From the NCBI RefSeq assembly GCF_040419245.1, contig NZ_JAZHOH010000001.1, positions 1,922,001 through 1,986,000 of the forward strand: a stretch of 64,000 nt of DNA. Direction: 5' to 3'. Below, in pieces: positions 18,259 through 26,847 of the stretch (position 1 is the first letter of the stretch; each line of letters begins with the position of its first letter). Made by a program: the position numbers and the translations under genes. The notes beneath the pieces were generated by a model. That model did not search any database. It was not told the DNA's origin and saw only the letters and a list, made by a program, of their open reading frames with translations. The stretch comes from Ewingella sp. CoE-038-23. Lineage in GTDB: Bacteria; Pseudomonadota; Gammaproteobacteria; Enterobacterales; Enterobacteriaceae.

Positions 18259-18850
18259 TTGCGTGGCCACGCAAACAGGCTTTTAAGGTCCAAACCGTGC
18301 GCTGCCGCCACACCGGCCTCAAGGGGCGCCTATCGCCGCGCCCCTTGAGAATCCCCGGCTCTATACTGCGCGCTATCGCTCGTTGGGCGGACATGTTTCA
18401 GGAGCTTCCGTTATACACCGCAAAATGTCGCCGCTTAGGCGGTGCCTTCGCTTCAGGCTTCGAGCCTGAGGTCTCGAACCGTTCGCTCTGCGCCATTTTT
18501 GACTGCGGTTTTGAGGCATTTCAACCGTGCCGTTTCAATGGGCTTTGTTTGGGGTTTAGTTTTTTTACGAATTGAATGAAACGGCACGGTGTAAATGCCA
18601 GTAGGTCGCGTTCAGAAGTGACGCCGAGCAAGAGGTGGAAAACCGCGAGTCTTTTTTCGCGGGTTGGAATCCCGCAGCGAGGGAACCGCCTAAGCGGCGG
18701 CACTTCGCGACGAACACGATGGCTGCTGAAACATGTCCATTCCAACTCTGCGAAGCCTCGATCTTCCAGCAGCAAAAAAACGCAGGATTCCAAAGGGTTT
18801 CGTTTAAAACCCTTTGGGCCCGTGTGGGCGGCGAGCCCACGATTTTGACT
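18259..18850 (+). repeat. Quasi-palindromic intergenic element, copy 2 (fills 18252-18882)
   Basis: Second copy, between the convergent narK and M20 genes. It begins with a 16-base perfect palindrome, TTGCGTGGCCACGCAA (18259-18274), whose diverged counterpart marks the far end of copy 4. The left arm has the CGTGCGCTGCCGCCACACCGG end, a TCAAGGGGCGC hairpin, GGACATGTTTCAG, the core CGCCGCTTAGGCGG and CCGTGCCGTTTCA. The short T-rich centre is followed by TGAAACGGCACGG, CCGCCTAAGCGGCGG, CTGAAACATGTCC, a CCAAAGGGTTT hairpin and GTGTGGGCGGCGAGCCCACG. It is the least rearranged copy. Confidence 0.85.
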
Positions 18851-18882
18851 TTAAAAGCGGCCCAGGGACGCCCCCCGTCCCA

Positions 18883-20199
18883 TCACCGACACCACTTCTC
18901 AATCGCTAAAGCAATCGCCTTCGTGCAATTCACCAGATCCTCGACCGATACGCGCTCATTGGGCTGGTGCGACTGCGCCGGGTCGCCGGGGCCGAAGTTG
19001 ACGGTTGGCGTGTTGCCCATGCCGGTTGGCAGGCCGATGTCGCTGTGCGCGCCGAAGCCGGAGAGCACTGGCGACAGATTGGCTTCTACTACCGCCTCTT
19101 GGAAAGTCTGCACGAAAGGATGATCCGACGGCACTTCGGCGCAGTCGGCGTCCAAAATCCATTCGATATAAGCCGGATGGGCGCGCAGGTAAGGGTCGGC
19201 TTCGCACACGCGGGCGATGTGTTCTTCGACCTCGCGCTTCACGTGTCCGCCTAAGCCAAACTCATCTTTCTCGTGCGGCAGATACTGCACGTCAATGATG
19301 ATTTCCCCGTGTCCGGCGGTGGAAGAAGGGTGCTCGCCCACTTTCAACTGGGTGATCATCACCTTGTTAGGCATCTCCATCAGCGGGTGATTCTTCTTCG
19401 GATCGTACTGCCAGCGGCGGTTGAGAATGTCGATTCCGTCCATGATCTGGCGACACAGCTCGACGGCGTCCACCGGGCCGGTGCTGTCCCACGAATTTGG
19501 CGTCAGCTCAGCGTGACCGCCCACGCCGTTGACGATGATTTTGCCCCACAAAATACCGTGGCAAATTGGCGCGATTTGGTTAGCGCTTGGCTCAGTCATG
19601 ATCCCCGCGTCGGCGCGGAAACCGCGATCGACCATGGCGAGCGAGCCCATGCCGCCAATCTCTTCATCGACCACCGTGGTGAAAACCACGTCGCCGGACA
19701 GCTCGACGCCCAGATCTTTCAAAAACTCCACCGCCATCAGCATGCAGGCGACGCCGCCTTTCATGTCCACCGCGCCGCGCCCGTACACGAAATCGTCAAT
19801 CACTTCTGGCAAGAAGGGATCGGTGCGCCAGTGGGAGCGCGCGCCCGGTGGCACCACGTCGATATGCCCGGTCAGCATGATGGATTTGCCGCCGCCGGTG
19901 CCTTTTAAGGTGCCGCCAAGGTTGGGGCGACCTTCAAAAGTGCGGCCTTTATTAGCGCCGGGGCGGCCTTTGTATTTCTCATATAATGCCGGACCATCTG
20001 GGTCCCACAGGTCAGTCTCCATGCCCAACTGGTGCAGGCGCTGTTGCAGATAGAGCTGGCAATCGCGCTCGCCCGGCCCGGCCTGAGTAGGGTCTGCCAT
20101 CACGATCGAAGGGAACGACAAAATATCGCACAGCGTCTGGACGATGCGCTGCTTGTTGGCGTCGATATGGTCCGCCAGCGCCTGAGTAGAAAAGGTCAT
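18883..20199 (-). CDS. M20-family metallohydrolase (ArgE/DapE-like)
   Basis: A 438-residue zinc-dependent amidohydrolase of the ArgE/DapE/ACY1 group, probably cytoplasmic. Metal and catalytic motifs are present: LTGHIDVVPPG, GRGAVDMKGG, the catalytic pair in VDEEIGGMGS, GGHAELTP in the lid domain and a C-terminal AHSDIGLPTG. It is the last gene of an operon with a CUT2 sugar importer; its ATG lies 3 bases past the upstream permease stop, with GGAG 7 bases before it. Such a hydrolase beside an importer suggests that the imported compound carries an N-acyl or peptide bond. Family members have varied substrates, so no specific reaction is assigned. Confidence 0.8.
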   Translation of the reverse strand: MTFSTQALADHIDANKQRIVQTLCDILSFPSIVMADPTQAGPGERDCQLYLQQRLHQLGMETDLWDPDGPALYEKYKGRPGANKGRTFEGRPNLGGTLKGTGGGKSIMLTGHIDVVPPGARSHWRTDPFLPEVIDDFVYGRGAVDMKGGVACMLMAVEFLKDLGVELSGDVVFTTVVDEEIGGMGSLAMVDRGFRADAGIMTEPSANQIAPICHGILWGKIIVNGVGGHAELTPNSWDSTGPVDAVELCRQIMDGIDILNRRWQYDPKKNHPLMEMPNKVMITQLKVGEHPSSTAGHGEIIIDVQYLPHEKDEFGLGGHVKREVEEHIARVCEADPYLRAHPAYIEWILDADCAEVPSDHPFVQTFQEAVVEANLSPVLSGFGAHSDIGLPTGMGNTPTVNFGPGDPAQSHQPNERVSVEDLVNCTKAIALAIEKWCR

Positions 20200-20202
20200 T
20201 GA

Positions 20203-21168
20203 TTAGCTCCGGGTTTTTGAAAGACGATCGGCCAGCAGCACCGCGATCAGTAACAGACCGACCACGCCCACTTGCCAAACGGTGTTAATTCCAAACTGCA
20301 ACATGCTGGTTTTAAGCGTGACCAGCAGCAGGACGGCGGCGAATACTCCCGCCACGCCCCCTTTGCCGCCAAATATCGCCACGCCACCCAGCAGGGCTGC
20401 GGTTAATGATTCCAGTTCAAGATTGACCCCCGCGTTCGGCCTGCCGCTGCCGAGCCACGACAGGGAAACAAAGCCCGCGCCGCCTGCCAGCATGCCGCAC
20501 AGGGAGTAGAGTAGAATGCGCGCACGATCGACCGGGATGCCCACCAGTCGCGCCGAATGCTCGTTAAAGCCCATGGCGTAAATCCAGCGCCCCCACGAGG
20601 TAAACGACAGCAGCAGGGCGGCAATCAGAAACGCGGGAATAACCAGCGTGAGGAATGGCAGAGGAATGTCGGCCAGCACGCCGCGCCCCCAAGGCAAGAC
20701 CCATGCCGGAACCCCGGACTGCGCCGCGCCGCCGGTGAGTGACAGCGCCAGACCCGAGTAGGCGTAGAAGGTGCCGAGAGTGACAATCAGCGGGTAGATT
20801 TTCAGCCTGGCGATCAGCAGGCCGTTTACCGCGCCGAGCAGGAAGCCGCACAGCAGACACACCACCGGCAGCAGCACCGCCGGAACCCCGGCCTGTAGCG
20901 CCATCACGCCCGCAATGGCGGACAGCGACACATTGCCGCCGACCGACAGGTCAATCCCCGCGCCGCCCGCCAGCACCACCAAGGCTTGCCCCAGCGACAC
21001 CAGCGCCAACAGCGTGGCGAACTGCAAGATGCTGGTTAAGGTTGCGCCAGACAGAATCGACGGCTGACCAATCAGCAGGGTTAACGCCAGCGCCACCCAC
21101 AGCCCGCAGAGCAGAGTGAGCACCAGATTTTTACGATAAAGGCGGGAAGCTCCCGCGGTGAGAGTCAT
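20203..21168 (-). CDS. CUT2-type sugar ABC importer permease, second
   Basis: A 321-residue inner-membrane permease of the RbsC/LsrD/RhaQ class, with about ten hydrophobic segments and the family's IDLSVGGNVSLSAIAG motif near residue 70. It also has the cytoplasmic coupling segment FNEHSARLVGIPVDRARI, and GGVAIFGGKGGVAG in the C-terminal half. Its ATG overlaps the stop of the preceding permease by 4 bases. Two different permeases with one ATPase and one binding protein imply a heterodimeric channel, as in the Lsr and Rha systems. Confidence 0.85.
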   Translation of the reverse strand: MTLTAGASRLYRKNLVLTLLCGLWVALALTLLIGQPSILSGATLTSILQFATLLALVSLGQALVVLAGGAGIDLSVGGNVSLSAIAGVMALQAGVPAVLLPVVCLLCGFLLGAVNGLLIARLKIYPLIVTLGTFYAYSGLALSLTGGAAQSGVPAWVLPWGRGVLADIPLPFLTLVIPAFLIAALLLSFTSWGRWIYAMGFNEHSARLVGIPVDRARILLYSLCGMLAGGAGFVSLSWLGSGRPNAGVNLELESLTAALLGGVAIFGGKGGVAGVFAAVLLLVTLKTSMLQFGINTVWQVGVVGLLLIAVLLADRLSKTRS

Positions 21169-22166
21169 GCGGTTCCTTCTCCTTTAAGACGATTTTTACG
21201 CAGGTTCATGTTGTGAATGCGCAACCTGCCGCTGAGCACTTCGGCTGTGAGCACCAGCAACAGCAGGCCTCCGGTGACCACGGTTTGCCACAGAGACGGC
21301 ACGCCAATCAGCAGCAGGCCGTTTTGCAAGATACGCAGCAGGAACACGCCGAGTACCGTGCCCAGCAGGCTACAGTGGCCGCCCATAATGCCGGTTCCGC
21401 CCAGCACTACGGCGGCAATGGCTTCCAGCGCCAGCTGGCTGCCGATAGTCATTTCGACGTTGCGATAGGTGCCGACATAGAAGGTAGCCGCCAGCCCGCA
21501 CAGCAGGCCGCTGATGATGAACGTGGCGAAACGAACCCGGGTGACCGCAATGCCGGAAAGCCGCGCTTTGTCTTCCGAATTGCCGATAGCCAGCAGGTGC
21601 AAGCCATACGGCGTGCGGCGCAGCGCCAGCCAGACCAGCCCGTAGGCCAGAGCAATCACCCAGACAGTCACGGGCAGGCCGAGCAGCGGCGCGCTGACTA
21701 ACTGGGTCAGCGAGTCCGGCAGCCCCGACAACCACTGGCCGCCGAGCAGGGCAAACACCGCCGTGCGATAGACGCCATACAGCCCCAGCGTGCCGACGAT
21801 GGCAGGAATGCGACCTGCCACCACCACCAGCGCGCTAATAACGCCAATCAATGCGCCCACCAGCGGGCCGGAAAGGGCGGTCAGGCCGGGAGAAACGCCC
21901 GCGTTAAGCAACTGACCAATAACAATTGCCGCCAGCCCCATCACCACGCCGACCGACACGTCCACGCCGCCCATTGCCAGCAGCAGGGTCATGCCCAGCC
22001 CAATCAAGAGTAATTCTGTGCTGTTGCGTAGCACGGTCGTCAGGTTATCCAGCGTGGCAAAATAGGGCGATGCCAGACTGAAAATAACGATGGCGACCAG
22101 ACAAACGCAGGCCAGCGTCAGCTCCCGCCCCGAGAATTTCAGGGCGGGCGTGAAGGATGTTGCCAC
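21165..22166 (-). CDS. CUT2-type sugar ABC importer permease, first
   Basis: A 333-residue permease of the RbsC/LsrC/RhaP class, partner of the next gene. It has about ten hydrophobic segments, VDVSVGVVMGLAAIV in the N-terminal half, the coupling loop GNSEDKARLSGIAVTRVRF, and VVLGGTGIMGGHCSLLGTVLG near residue 255. It follows the binding-protein gene by 44 bases and overlaps the next permease by 4 bases. The substrate is probably a sugar or sugar derivative. Confidence 0.85.
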   Translation of the reverse strand: MATSFTPALKFSGRELTLACVCLVAIVIFSLASPYFATLDNLTTVLRNSTELLLIGLGMTLLLAMGGVDVSVGVVMGLAAIVIGQLLNAGVSPGLTALSGPLVGALIGVISALVVVAGRIPAIVGTLGLYGVYRTAVFALLGGQWLSGLPDSLTQLVSAPLLGLPVTVWVIALAYGLVWLALRRTPYGLHLLAIGNSEDKARLSGIAVTRVRFATFIISGLLCGLAATFYVGTYRNVEMTIGSQLALEAIAAVVLGGTGIMGGHCSLLGTVLGVFLLRILQNGLLLIGVPSLWQTVVTGGLLLLVLTAEVLSGRLRIHNMNLRKNRLKGEGTA

Positions 22167-22210
22167 GGCAGTGTCCCCTCAGTGTTGCGATTCAGTTTTT
22201 GCGATAAAAA

Positions 22211-23197
22211 TCAGAAGTGGAATTGGTCGACGTTTTGCTTGGTAAACACCGCCGGTGCGCCGAGCAGCAGCACGCCGGTTTTCGCGTCATAAGCCACTTT
22301 CTGATCCAGACCCGGCACACTGTTTTCGGCACTAAAGGTTTTACCGTCGATCAGCTGTTTGCCCGCCCAGACGGTGAGGTAGCCGAGTTTTTCCGGGTCC
22401 CACAGCACGGAGAAGCCAAAGGAGCCGCTTTTCAGGTAGGCGCGCGCGATGTCTGGGCTGCAATAGCCGGTACCCACCACTTTGCCGATTTTGCCAGCGG
22501 TTTCGATGGCCTGCGCCACGCCCGGACAGGTGGTAGAGGCAACGGCGATAATGCCTTTCAGGTCAGGGTTGGCGGCAATCATGTCGGCAGAAATTTGCGC
22601 CGCGCGGCTGGAGGTGCCGCCCGCAAACTGCGGTTTCAGCAGCGTGACATTCGGGTATTTGGCCTTGACGCGCTGCTGCATAAAGCCAATCCACGCGTTG
22701 AGGTTTGAGGCAGTGGCTTCGCCGGAAACTATGCCAATCTTGGCGTGGTCTCCGACGCGTTTCACCATCTCGTCAATCACCGTATCGCCCAGCCCCTCGT
22801 CCGTGGCCTGCGCCACGTAGACCGCGCGGCCGCTGTCCGGTGCGTCGCTGTCACTGGTGAAAAGCTTGATATTTTTGGCTTTGGCCTGCTCGACCACCGG
22901 CGCGATGCTCGAGGCATCCAGCACGCTGACCGAAATAGCGTTAACGCCCTGAGCAATCAGGTTTTGCACGATTTGCAGCTGGTCCATCGGGTTGGTATCC
23001 ACTGGCCCCGAATAGATGAAATCCACGCCAAAAGCCTTAGCGGCGCGGTTGCCGCCGTCCTGCATCGCTTTGAAATAGGGAATACCGACGATTTGCGGCA
23101 CAAAGGCCACTTTCGGTTTGTCTTGGGCGAAGGCGCTAAAAGCCGTCGCGCCGAGCAGAGCAGATGCCACCATGGTGCTGATCATTTTTTTCAACAT
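22211..23197 (-). CDS. Periplasmic sugar-binding protein (LsrB/RhaS-like)
   Basis: A 328-residue binding protein of the type I periplasmic fold. It has a signal peptide (cut after AFA) and a mature start at QDKPKVAFVPQIVGIPYFKAM. The stretch FIYSGPVDTNPMDQLQIVQNLIAQGVNAISV resembles autoinducer-2 and rhamnose binders, which also use two-permease CUT2 systems. I chose ATG 23197, which has AGGTGG 8 bases upstream, over an in-frame ATG six codons earlier. The ligand is not predictable from motifs. Confidence 0.85.
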   Translation of the reverse strand: MLKKMISTMVASALLGATAFSAFAQDKPKVAFVPQIVGIPYFKAMQDGGNRAAKAFGVDFIYSGPVDTNPMDQLQIVQNLIAQGVNAISVSVLDASSIAPVVEQAKAKNIKLFTSDSDAPDSGRAVYVAQATDEGLGDTVIDEMVKRVGDHAKIGIVSGEATASNLNAWIGFMQQRVKAKYPNVTLLKPQFAGGTSSRAAQISADMIAANPDLKGIIAVASTTCPGVAQAIETAGKIGKVVGTGYCSPDIARAYLKSGSFGFSVLWDPEKLGYLTVWAGKQLIDGKTFSAENSVPGLDQKVAYDAKTGVLLLGAPAVFTKQNVDQFHF

Positions 23198-23304
23198 AGA
23201 AAGCCCACCTGTCATGAATGTGAGAGATAACTGCTGTGTTTTTTGGTTTTGTAATGTGGATCTGGCGTTGTGTTGTTTGGTGATGCAACTTCGTGGATCT
23301 GACG

Positions 23305-24078
23305 TCAGGCCGTTACGGCCTCAAACGCTCGTGCTTCGGGATGCGCGCCGGTGATCAGCGACACAATCTCTTCCGGCGTGGTGTCGGCGCGTCGGCGCTC
23401 GGCAATTTTTCTGCCGCGACGGAATACCACCATGCGATCGGCAACTTCAAACACGTCGGCAATGTTGTGGCTGATTAACACCACCGCGCAGCCGCGCTCC
23501 GCCAGTTTGCGGGTGAGGGCCAGCACTTTGCGGGTTTCGGCGACGGCCAGCGCGGCGGTCGGCTCATCCATAATCACCAGCTTGGCGTTGAGGTTCAGCG
23601 CGCGGCAGATAGCCACCGCCTGCCGCTGGCCGCCGGAGAGGCTGCCAACCGGCGCTTCTGGGTCAGAAATATGGGCTTCCAGCTCGTGCAGTAGCTCGGC
23701 GACCTTTGAGCGCATCGCCTGCTGGCGAAGAAAAGGAATGCCTAAGAAGGAGTGTTTCAACTCGCGCCCAAGGAAGACGTTTTCCGCAATAGACAGGTTT
23801 TCGGACAGCGCCAGCTCCTGAAAAATGGTAGCGATGCCGCAGTCCGAGGCGTCTTTCGGCGAGTGAAAACTCACTGCTTTGCCATCGACCACCAACTCGC
23901 CGCCGCTGGCCGGATGGGCGCCCGCCAGCACTTTAGTAAAGGTAGATTTACCGGCGCCGTTATCACCCAACAGGGCCAATACTTCGCCGGGATAAATCTC
24001 CAGATTGACGTCGCGCAGGGCGGTTAACGCCCCGAAACGCTTGGTAATGTTAACGGCCTGAACATAGGGCTGAGCCAT
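23305..24078 (-). CDS. Sugar ABC importer ATPase, single domain
   Basis: A 257-residue ATPase energising the two permeases. Walker A GDNGAGKST near 38-46, Q-loop TIFQELALS, signature LSGGQRQAV near 146, Walker B LVIMDEPTAAL and switch His in VLISHN are all intact. CUT2 ATPases such as RbsA usually have two fused domains of about 500 residues; this one has a single domain, like FrcA-type ATPases. It resembles the ATPase at 45184-45987, including a GIPFL segment after the Q-loop, so the two systems look paralogous. Confidence 0.9.
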   Translation of the reverse strand: MAQPYVQAVNITKRFGALTALRDVNLEIYPGEVLALLGDNGAGKSTFTKVLAGAHPASGGELVVDGKAVSFHSPKDASDCGIATIFQELALSENLSIAENVFLGRELKHSFLGIPFLRQQAMRSKVAELLHELEAHISDPEAPVGSLSGGQRQAVAICRALNLNAKLVIMDEPTAALAVAETRKVLALTRKLAERGCAVVLISHNIADVFEVADRMVVFRRGRKIAERRRADTTPEEIVSLITGAHPEARAFEAVTA

Positions 24079-24106
24079 GGCGAATCTCCCGTAGAGTCTT
24101 GGGCTA

Positions 24107-24880
24107 TCAGGCGTTGTCGAGGTGGGTGAGCCAGCTCAGACAGTTCTTCCACAGCTGGTCATAGCCCGGCCATGCGATGAATTCGCCGGGTACCCAGTGC
24201 GGGCCGATGTCCGACGTCCAGGCGATGGAGCGCCCTTTGCCGTAGCTGCCGGTGACTAACAAAGGGTGGCCGCCTTCGTCGTCTGGCAGAGTGGCCAGCA
24301 CTTGCGCGCCTTCTTTCAGCACCACTTCGTTAGCGCCGAGCAGCAGCGGCCATGGGCCTTCTATCCCGCGCAGAATGGCGTGATTTTTGTCGCCGGTGAT
24401 TTTAGCCGAGAAGCCTTCCGGCACCTCAAGGCGGTCGTCGTACGGCAGGCAGGTGACCGGCAGCACGTCTTCTACCGGGGTATTGCGCCAGCGCGCTTTG
24501 CCATCAATGCCTTGGAAAGAGAAGTAGCCGCCGATCATCATCAAGCCACCGCCTTCTTCGGTCCATTGACGTAATGATTTCAGACGGTTAGGCATAGGTT
24601 TGCTGTGCAGCCAGACCGCAGGCGGCAACAGCAGGGAGTTAGCGCCAATGTCCGACAAAATAATGGCGTCGTAGGCTTTCAGGCTTTCAAGATCGAAGGG
24701 CATTTTTTCCACCACTTCATGAGCCGGCAGATAGGTCAGCTCGAACTCGCTGCCTTTTAGCGCATTAACCAGCGGCTCAGCGCCTAAATGGAAAGTGACG
24801 CTACCGAACTGATCAAAACCTTTGTAGTGAGTCGCGGAACTGACCCAGCTTTCACCTAACAACAGCACGCGTTTAGTCAT
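24107..24880 (-). CDS. Glutamine amidotransferase-like protein (PF07090/ThuA-like fold)
   Basis: A 257-residue cytoplasmic protein with a class I amidotransferase-like fold. It starts VLLLGESWVSSATHYKGFDQFG, has DAIILSDIGANSLLL and GGGLMMIGGYFSFQGIDG in the middle, and ends with GSYGKGRSIAWTSDIGPHW. The classical nucleophile Cys seems absent (Gly-Gly-Tyr at the elbow), so it may be a hydrolase or a non-catalytic sugar-binding protein rather than an amidotransferase. I chose ATG 24880, 9 bases after AGGAG. It is the first gene of the importer operon, and tandem LacI-type operators lie 75-100 bases upstream. The family often neighbours sugar importers; its role is unknown. Confidence 0.65.
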   Translation of the reverse strand: MTKRVLLLGESWVSSATHYKGFDQFGSVTFHLGAEPLVNALKGSEFELTYLPAHEVVEKMPFDLESLKAYDAIILSDIGANSLLLPPAVWLHSKPMPNRLKSLRQWTEEGGGLMMIGGYFSFQGIDGKARWRNTPVEDVLPVTCLPYDDRLEVPEGFSAKITGDKNHAILRGIEGPWPLLLGANEVVLKEGAQVLATLPDDEGGHPLLVTGSYGKGRSIAWTSDIGPHWVPGEFIAWPGYDQLWKNCLSWLTHLDNA

Positions 24881-24954
24881 ACCCATATTCTCCTGAATGA
24901 ATTCCCCTGGTGAGGGCCTCTTTAGAACATCTCCGTAGCAAGGTGATAACAAAG

Positions 24955-24979
24955 TAAACCGGTTTAGTAAAGCGGTTTA
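24955..24979. promoter_or_regulatory. Tandem LacI-family operators of the first CUT2 operon
   Basis: TAAACCGGTTTA (24955-24966, a perfect palindrome) is followed by TAAAGCGGTTTA (24968-24979, one mismatch), centres 13 bases apart. The CG-centred palindrome is typical of LacI-family regulators. The same 12-mer occurs before the second CUT2 operon at 46088-46099. Further out, GTGGTCAA appears twice exactly 20 bases apart (24980 and 25000), a possible activator site. Confidence 0.7.
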
Positions 24980-25149
24980 GTGGTCAATATGTGAGCTAGG
25001 TGGTCAAATATAAGACATTTATATGAATCTTTTGCGAAGCATCAAAGTGGGCGAAAAAGGCCGCGTGCCGTGCTGCCAGCAGGTGCGATGAGGGGGAGGA
25101 AAATGCTACTCTGCATCATCGGCCGCTATCCCCACCATACGGAAGAACT

Positions 25150-26847
25150 ATGACGTTGAAAGTGCTTGATGCCTGGCAGAAGGGCGACTTGATTAATTTG
25201 CTGATTGCGATCCCGGCGGGGATCATCGCCGCCCTGGTGACTATTGCTTTTCGCAGCGCCATTTCCGGCATCAACGACCTGATGTTCACCGACGGCACGG
25301 ATATCACCAAGGCCTTCCTTGAATACCCCAAACTGGTCTGGCCGATTATCACTACGGTGGGTGGGGTGATTGCCGGGTTTATCCTACTGTGGGCGCTGAA
25401 TGTCGAACGCAAGCACGGCAAGATGCCGGATTATCTCGACGTGATTGACCAACGCCTGCCGGGCATTCCGCTGCGCAGCACCTTGCTGCGCGCGGCGTCT
25501 TCTCTCGCCAGCATCGCCAGCGGCGGCTCTATCGGGCGCGAAGGGGCGATGGTGCAGCTTTCGGCCCTCAGCGGCAGCCTGCTCGGGCGTTTCTCGCGGT
25601 TACGCGCTTTACATCAATCCGACCTGATTGCCATGGCGGCGGCGGGCGGGCTGGCGGCGGTGTATCACGCTCCCTTGGCCGGGGCGCTGTTTGTGGCGGA
25701 AATCGCCTTCGGCGTAACGGCGGTGCAGCGGCTCATCCCGCTGTTTATCTCCGCCTCGGTGGCGGTGCTGACCGTGCGTTCAGTGACCGACTACGAGCCG
25801 CTGTATCTCTATTCGTCGGCCACCTTTAGCCCGTCTCCCGGCGCGCTGCTGACCGTGCTGGTGATTGGCGTGGCCACCGGCACCCTCGGGCCGCTGTTTA
25901 TTGGCTCAATTGATAAAGTGCGCCAGTGGATGAAGCCGATTTCCCACCCGGCCCTGCGCCTCGGGCTAGGCGGGCTGGGCGTCGGGCTGGTGGCGATGGT
26001 GTCGCCGCTGGTGCTGGGTAACGGATTCGAAGTGATTGATTTGATTCTGAATGACGGCGATTTGCACACCGCGCTGTGGATGGTGCTGCTGCTCAAAATC
26101 GTCGCGACGGCGATCACCGTCGGCTCCGGCGCGGTGGGCGGGTTGTTCACGCCTTCATTACTCATTGGCGCAGCCAGCGGGGCGCTGGTCTGTACTTTTC
26201 TCCAGTGGCTGGGCTTCGATCCTGGCCCCATTGGGCTATACGCGGCGATTGGCATGAGCGCGCTGCTGGCGGCAACCAGCCATGCTCCGCTGATGTCGAT
26301 CATGATGGCCTTTGAAATGACTCTCAACAGCTCGCTGCTGTTCCCATTGATGCTGGCGACGGCTATCTCCTACGTGGTGGCGTCGAGGCTCAAGGCGGCG
26401 GGAACCTATCCGGTGCTGGCTCGCCACAATGCACGCTTTATGGCGAAAAATGAGTTTGAAAACAGCTCGGTGGCGTCTCTTATCACCCCCTGTTCGCGAA
26501 TGGTGGTGCACTCGACGCTTGCGGAAGTGGTGGGCGAAGGGCTAAAACAGCGCACGCGATATGTCTATATGGTGGACAGCCAAGAGCGTTTTCTCGGCGT
26601 GGTGCCGACCAACGTGCTGGCCAGCGGCATCATCGACGGCAGCCTAAAAGCCGACGAGCCGATTGACAGTTTTATCGAGCAGGAATTCACCACTCTGTAC
26701 CAAAATGCCAGCTACGAGCAGGCTTGGGCGACCTTCAGCGATTCCCCCCTCGAGCGTCTGCCGGTATTAGAAAACCCCGAAACCCGCCGCCTGCTAGGCG
26801 TCATTACCAAAGCGGCGCTATTGAATAAGGCGAAGAATTTTCTTTAA
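25150..26847 (+). CDS. ClcB-like CLC chloride channel/transporter with CBS domains
   Basis: A 565-residue CLC-family membrane protein, moving Cl- and possibly protons. The CLC selectivity segments are GSIGREGAMVQ near residue 130 (usually GxEGP; here Ala replaces Pro), GLAAVYHAPLAGALFVAEI near 170, GSGAVGGLFTPSLLIGA near 330 and TSHAPLMSIMMAFEMT near 385. After the membrane domain, about 120 C-terminal residues (SSVASLITPCSRMVVHSTLAEV onward) look like a pair of CBS modules, as in longer ClcB relatives. GGAAG lies 6 bases before the ATG. Its stop codon overlaps that of the convergent CorA-family gene. Confidence 0.85.
   Translation: MTLKVLDAWQKGDLINLLIAIPAGIIAALVTIAFRSAISGINDLMFTDGTDITKAFLEYPKLVWPIITTVGGVIAGFILLWALNVERKHGKMPDYLDVIDQRLPGIPLRSTLLRAASSLASIASGGSIGREGAMVQLSALSGSLLGRFSRLRALHQSDLIAMAAAGGLAAVYHAPLAGALFVAEIAFGVTAVQRLIPLFISASVAVLTVRSVTDYEPLYLYSSATFSPSPGALLTVLVIGVATGTLGPLFIGSIDKVRQWMKPISHPALRLGLGGLGVGLVAMVSPLVLGNGFEVIDLILNDGDLHTALWMVLLLKIVATAITVGSGAVGGLFTPSLLIGAASGALVCTFLQWLGFDPGPIGLYAAIGMSALLAATSHAPLMSIMMAFEMTLNSSLLFPLMLATAISYVVASRLKAAGTYPVLARHNARFMAKNEFENSSVASLITPCSRMVVHSTLAEVVGEGLKQRTRYVYMVDSQERFLGVVPTNVLASGIIDGSLKADEPIDSFIEQEFTTLYQNASYEQAWATFSDSPLERLPVLENPETRRLLGVITKAALLNKAKNFL

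Noticed and set aside
18635..19123. A 162-codon ORF in repeat copy 2, with look-alike ORFs in copies 1, 3 and 4 sharing words such as REPPKRRHFAT
   Set aside because: The shared peptide words come from the shared DNA repeat. Several frames on both strands are open at once, arms differ by frameshifts between copies, and no RBS is consistent. I treat them as non-coding.
24107..24880. A true glutamine amidotransferase
   Set aside because: The nucleophile Cys at the elbow is not visible, so only the fold is claimed.
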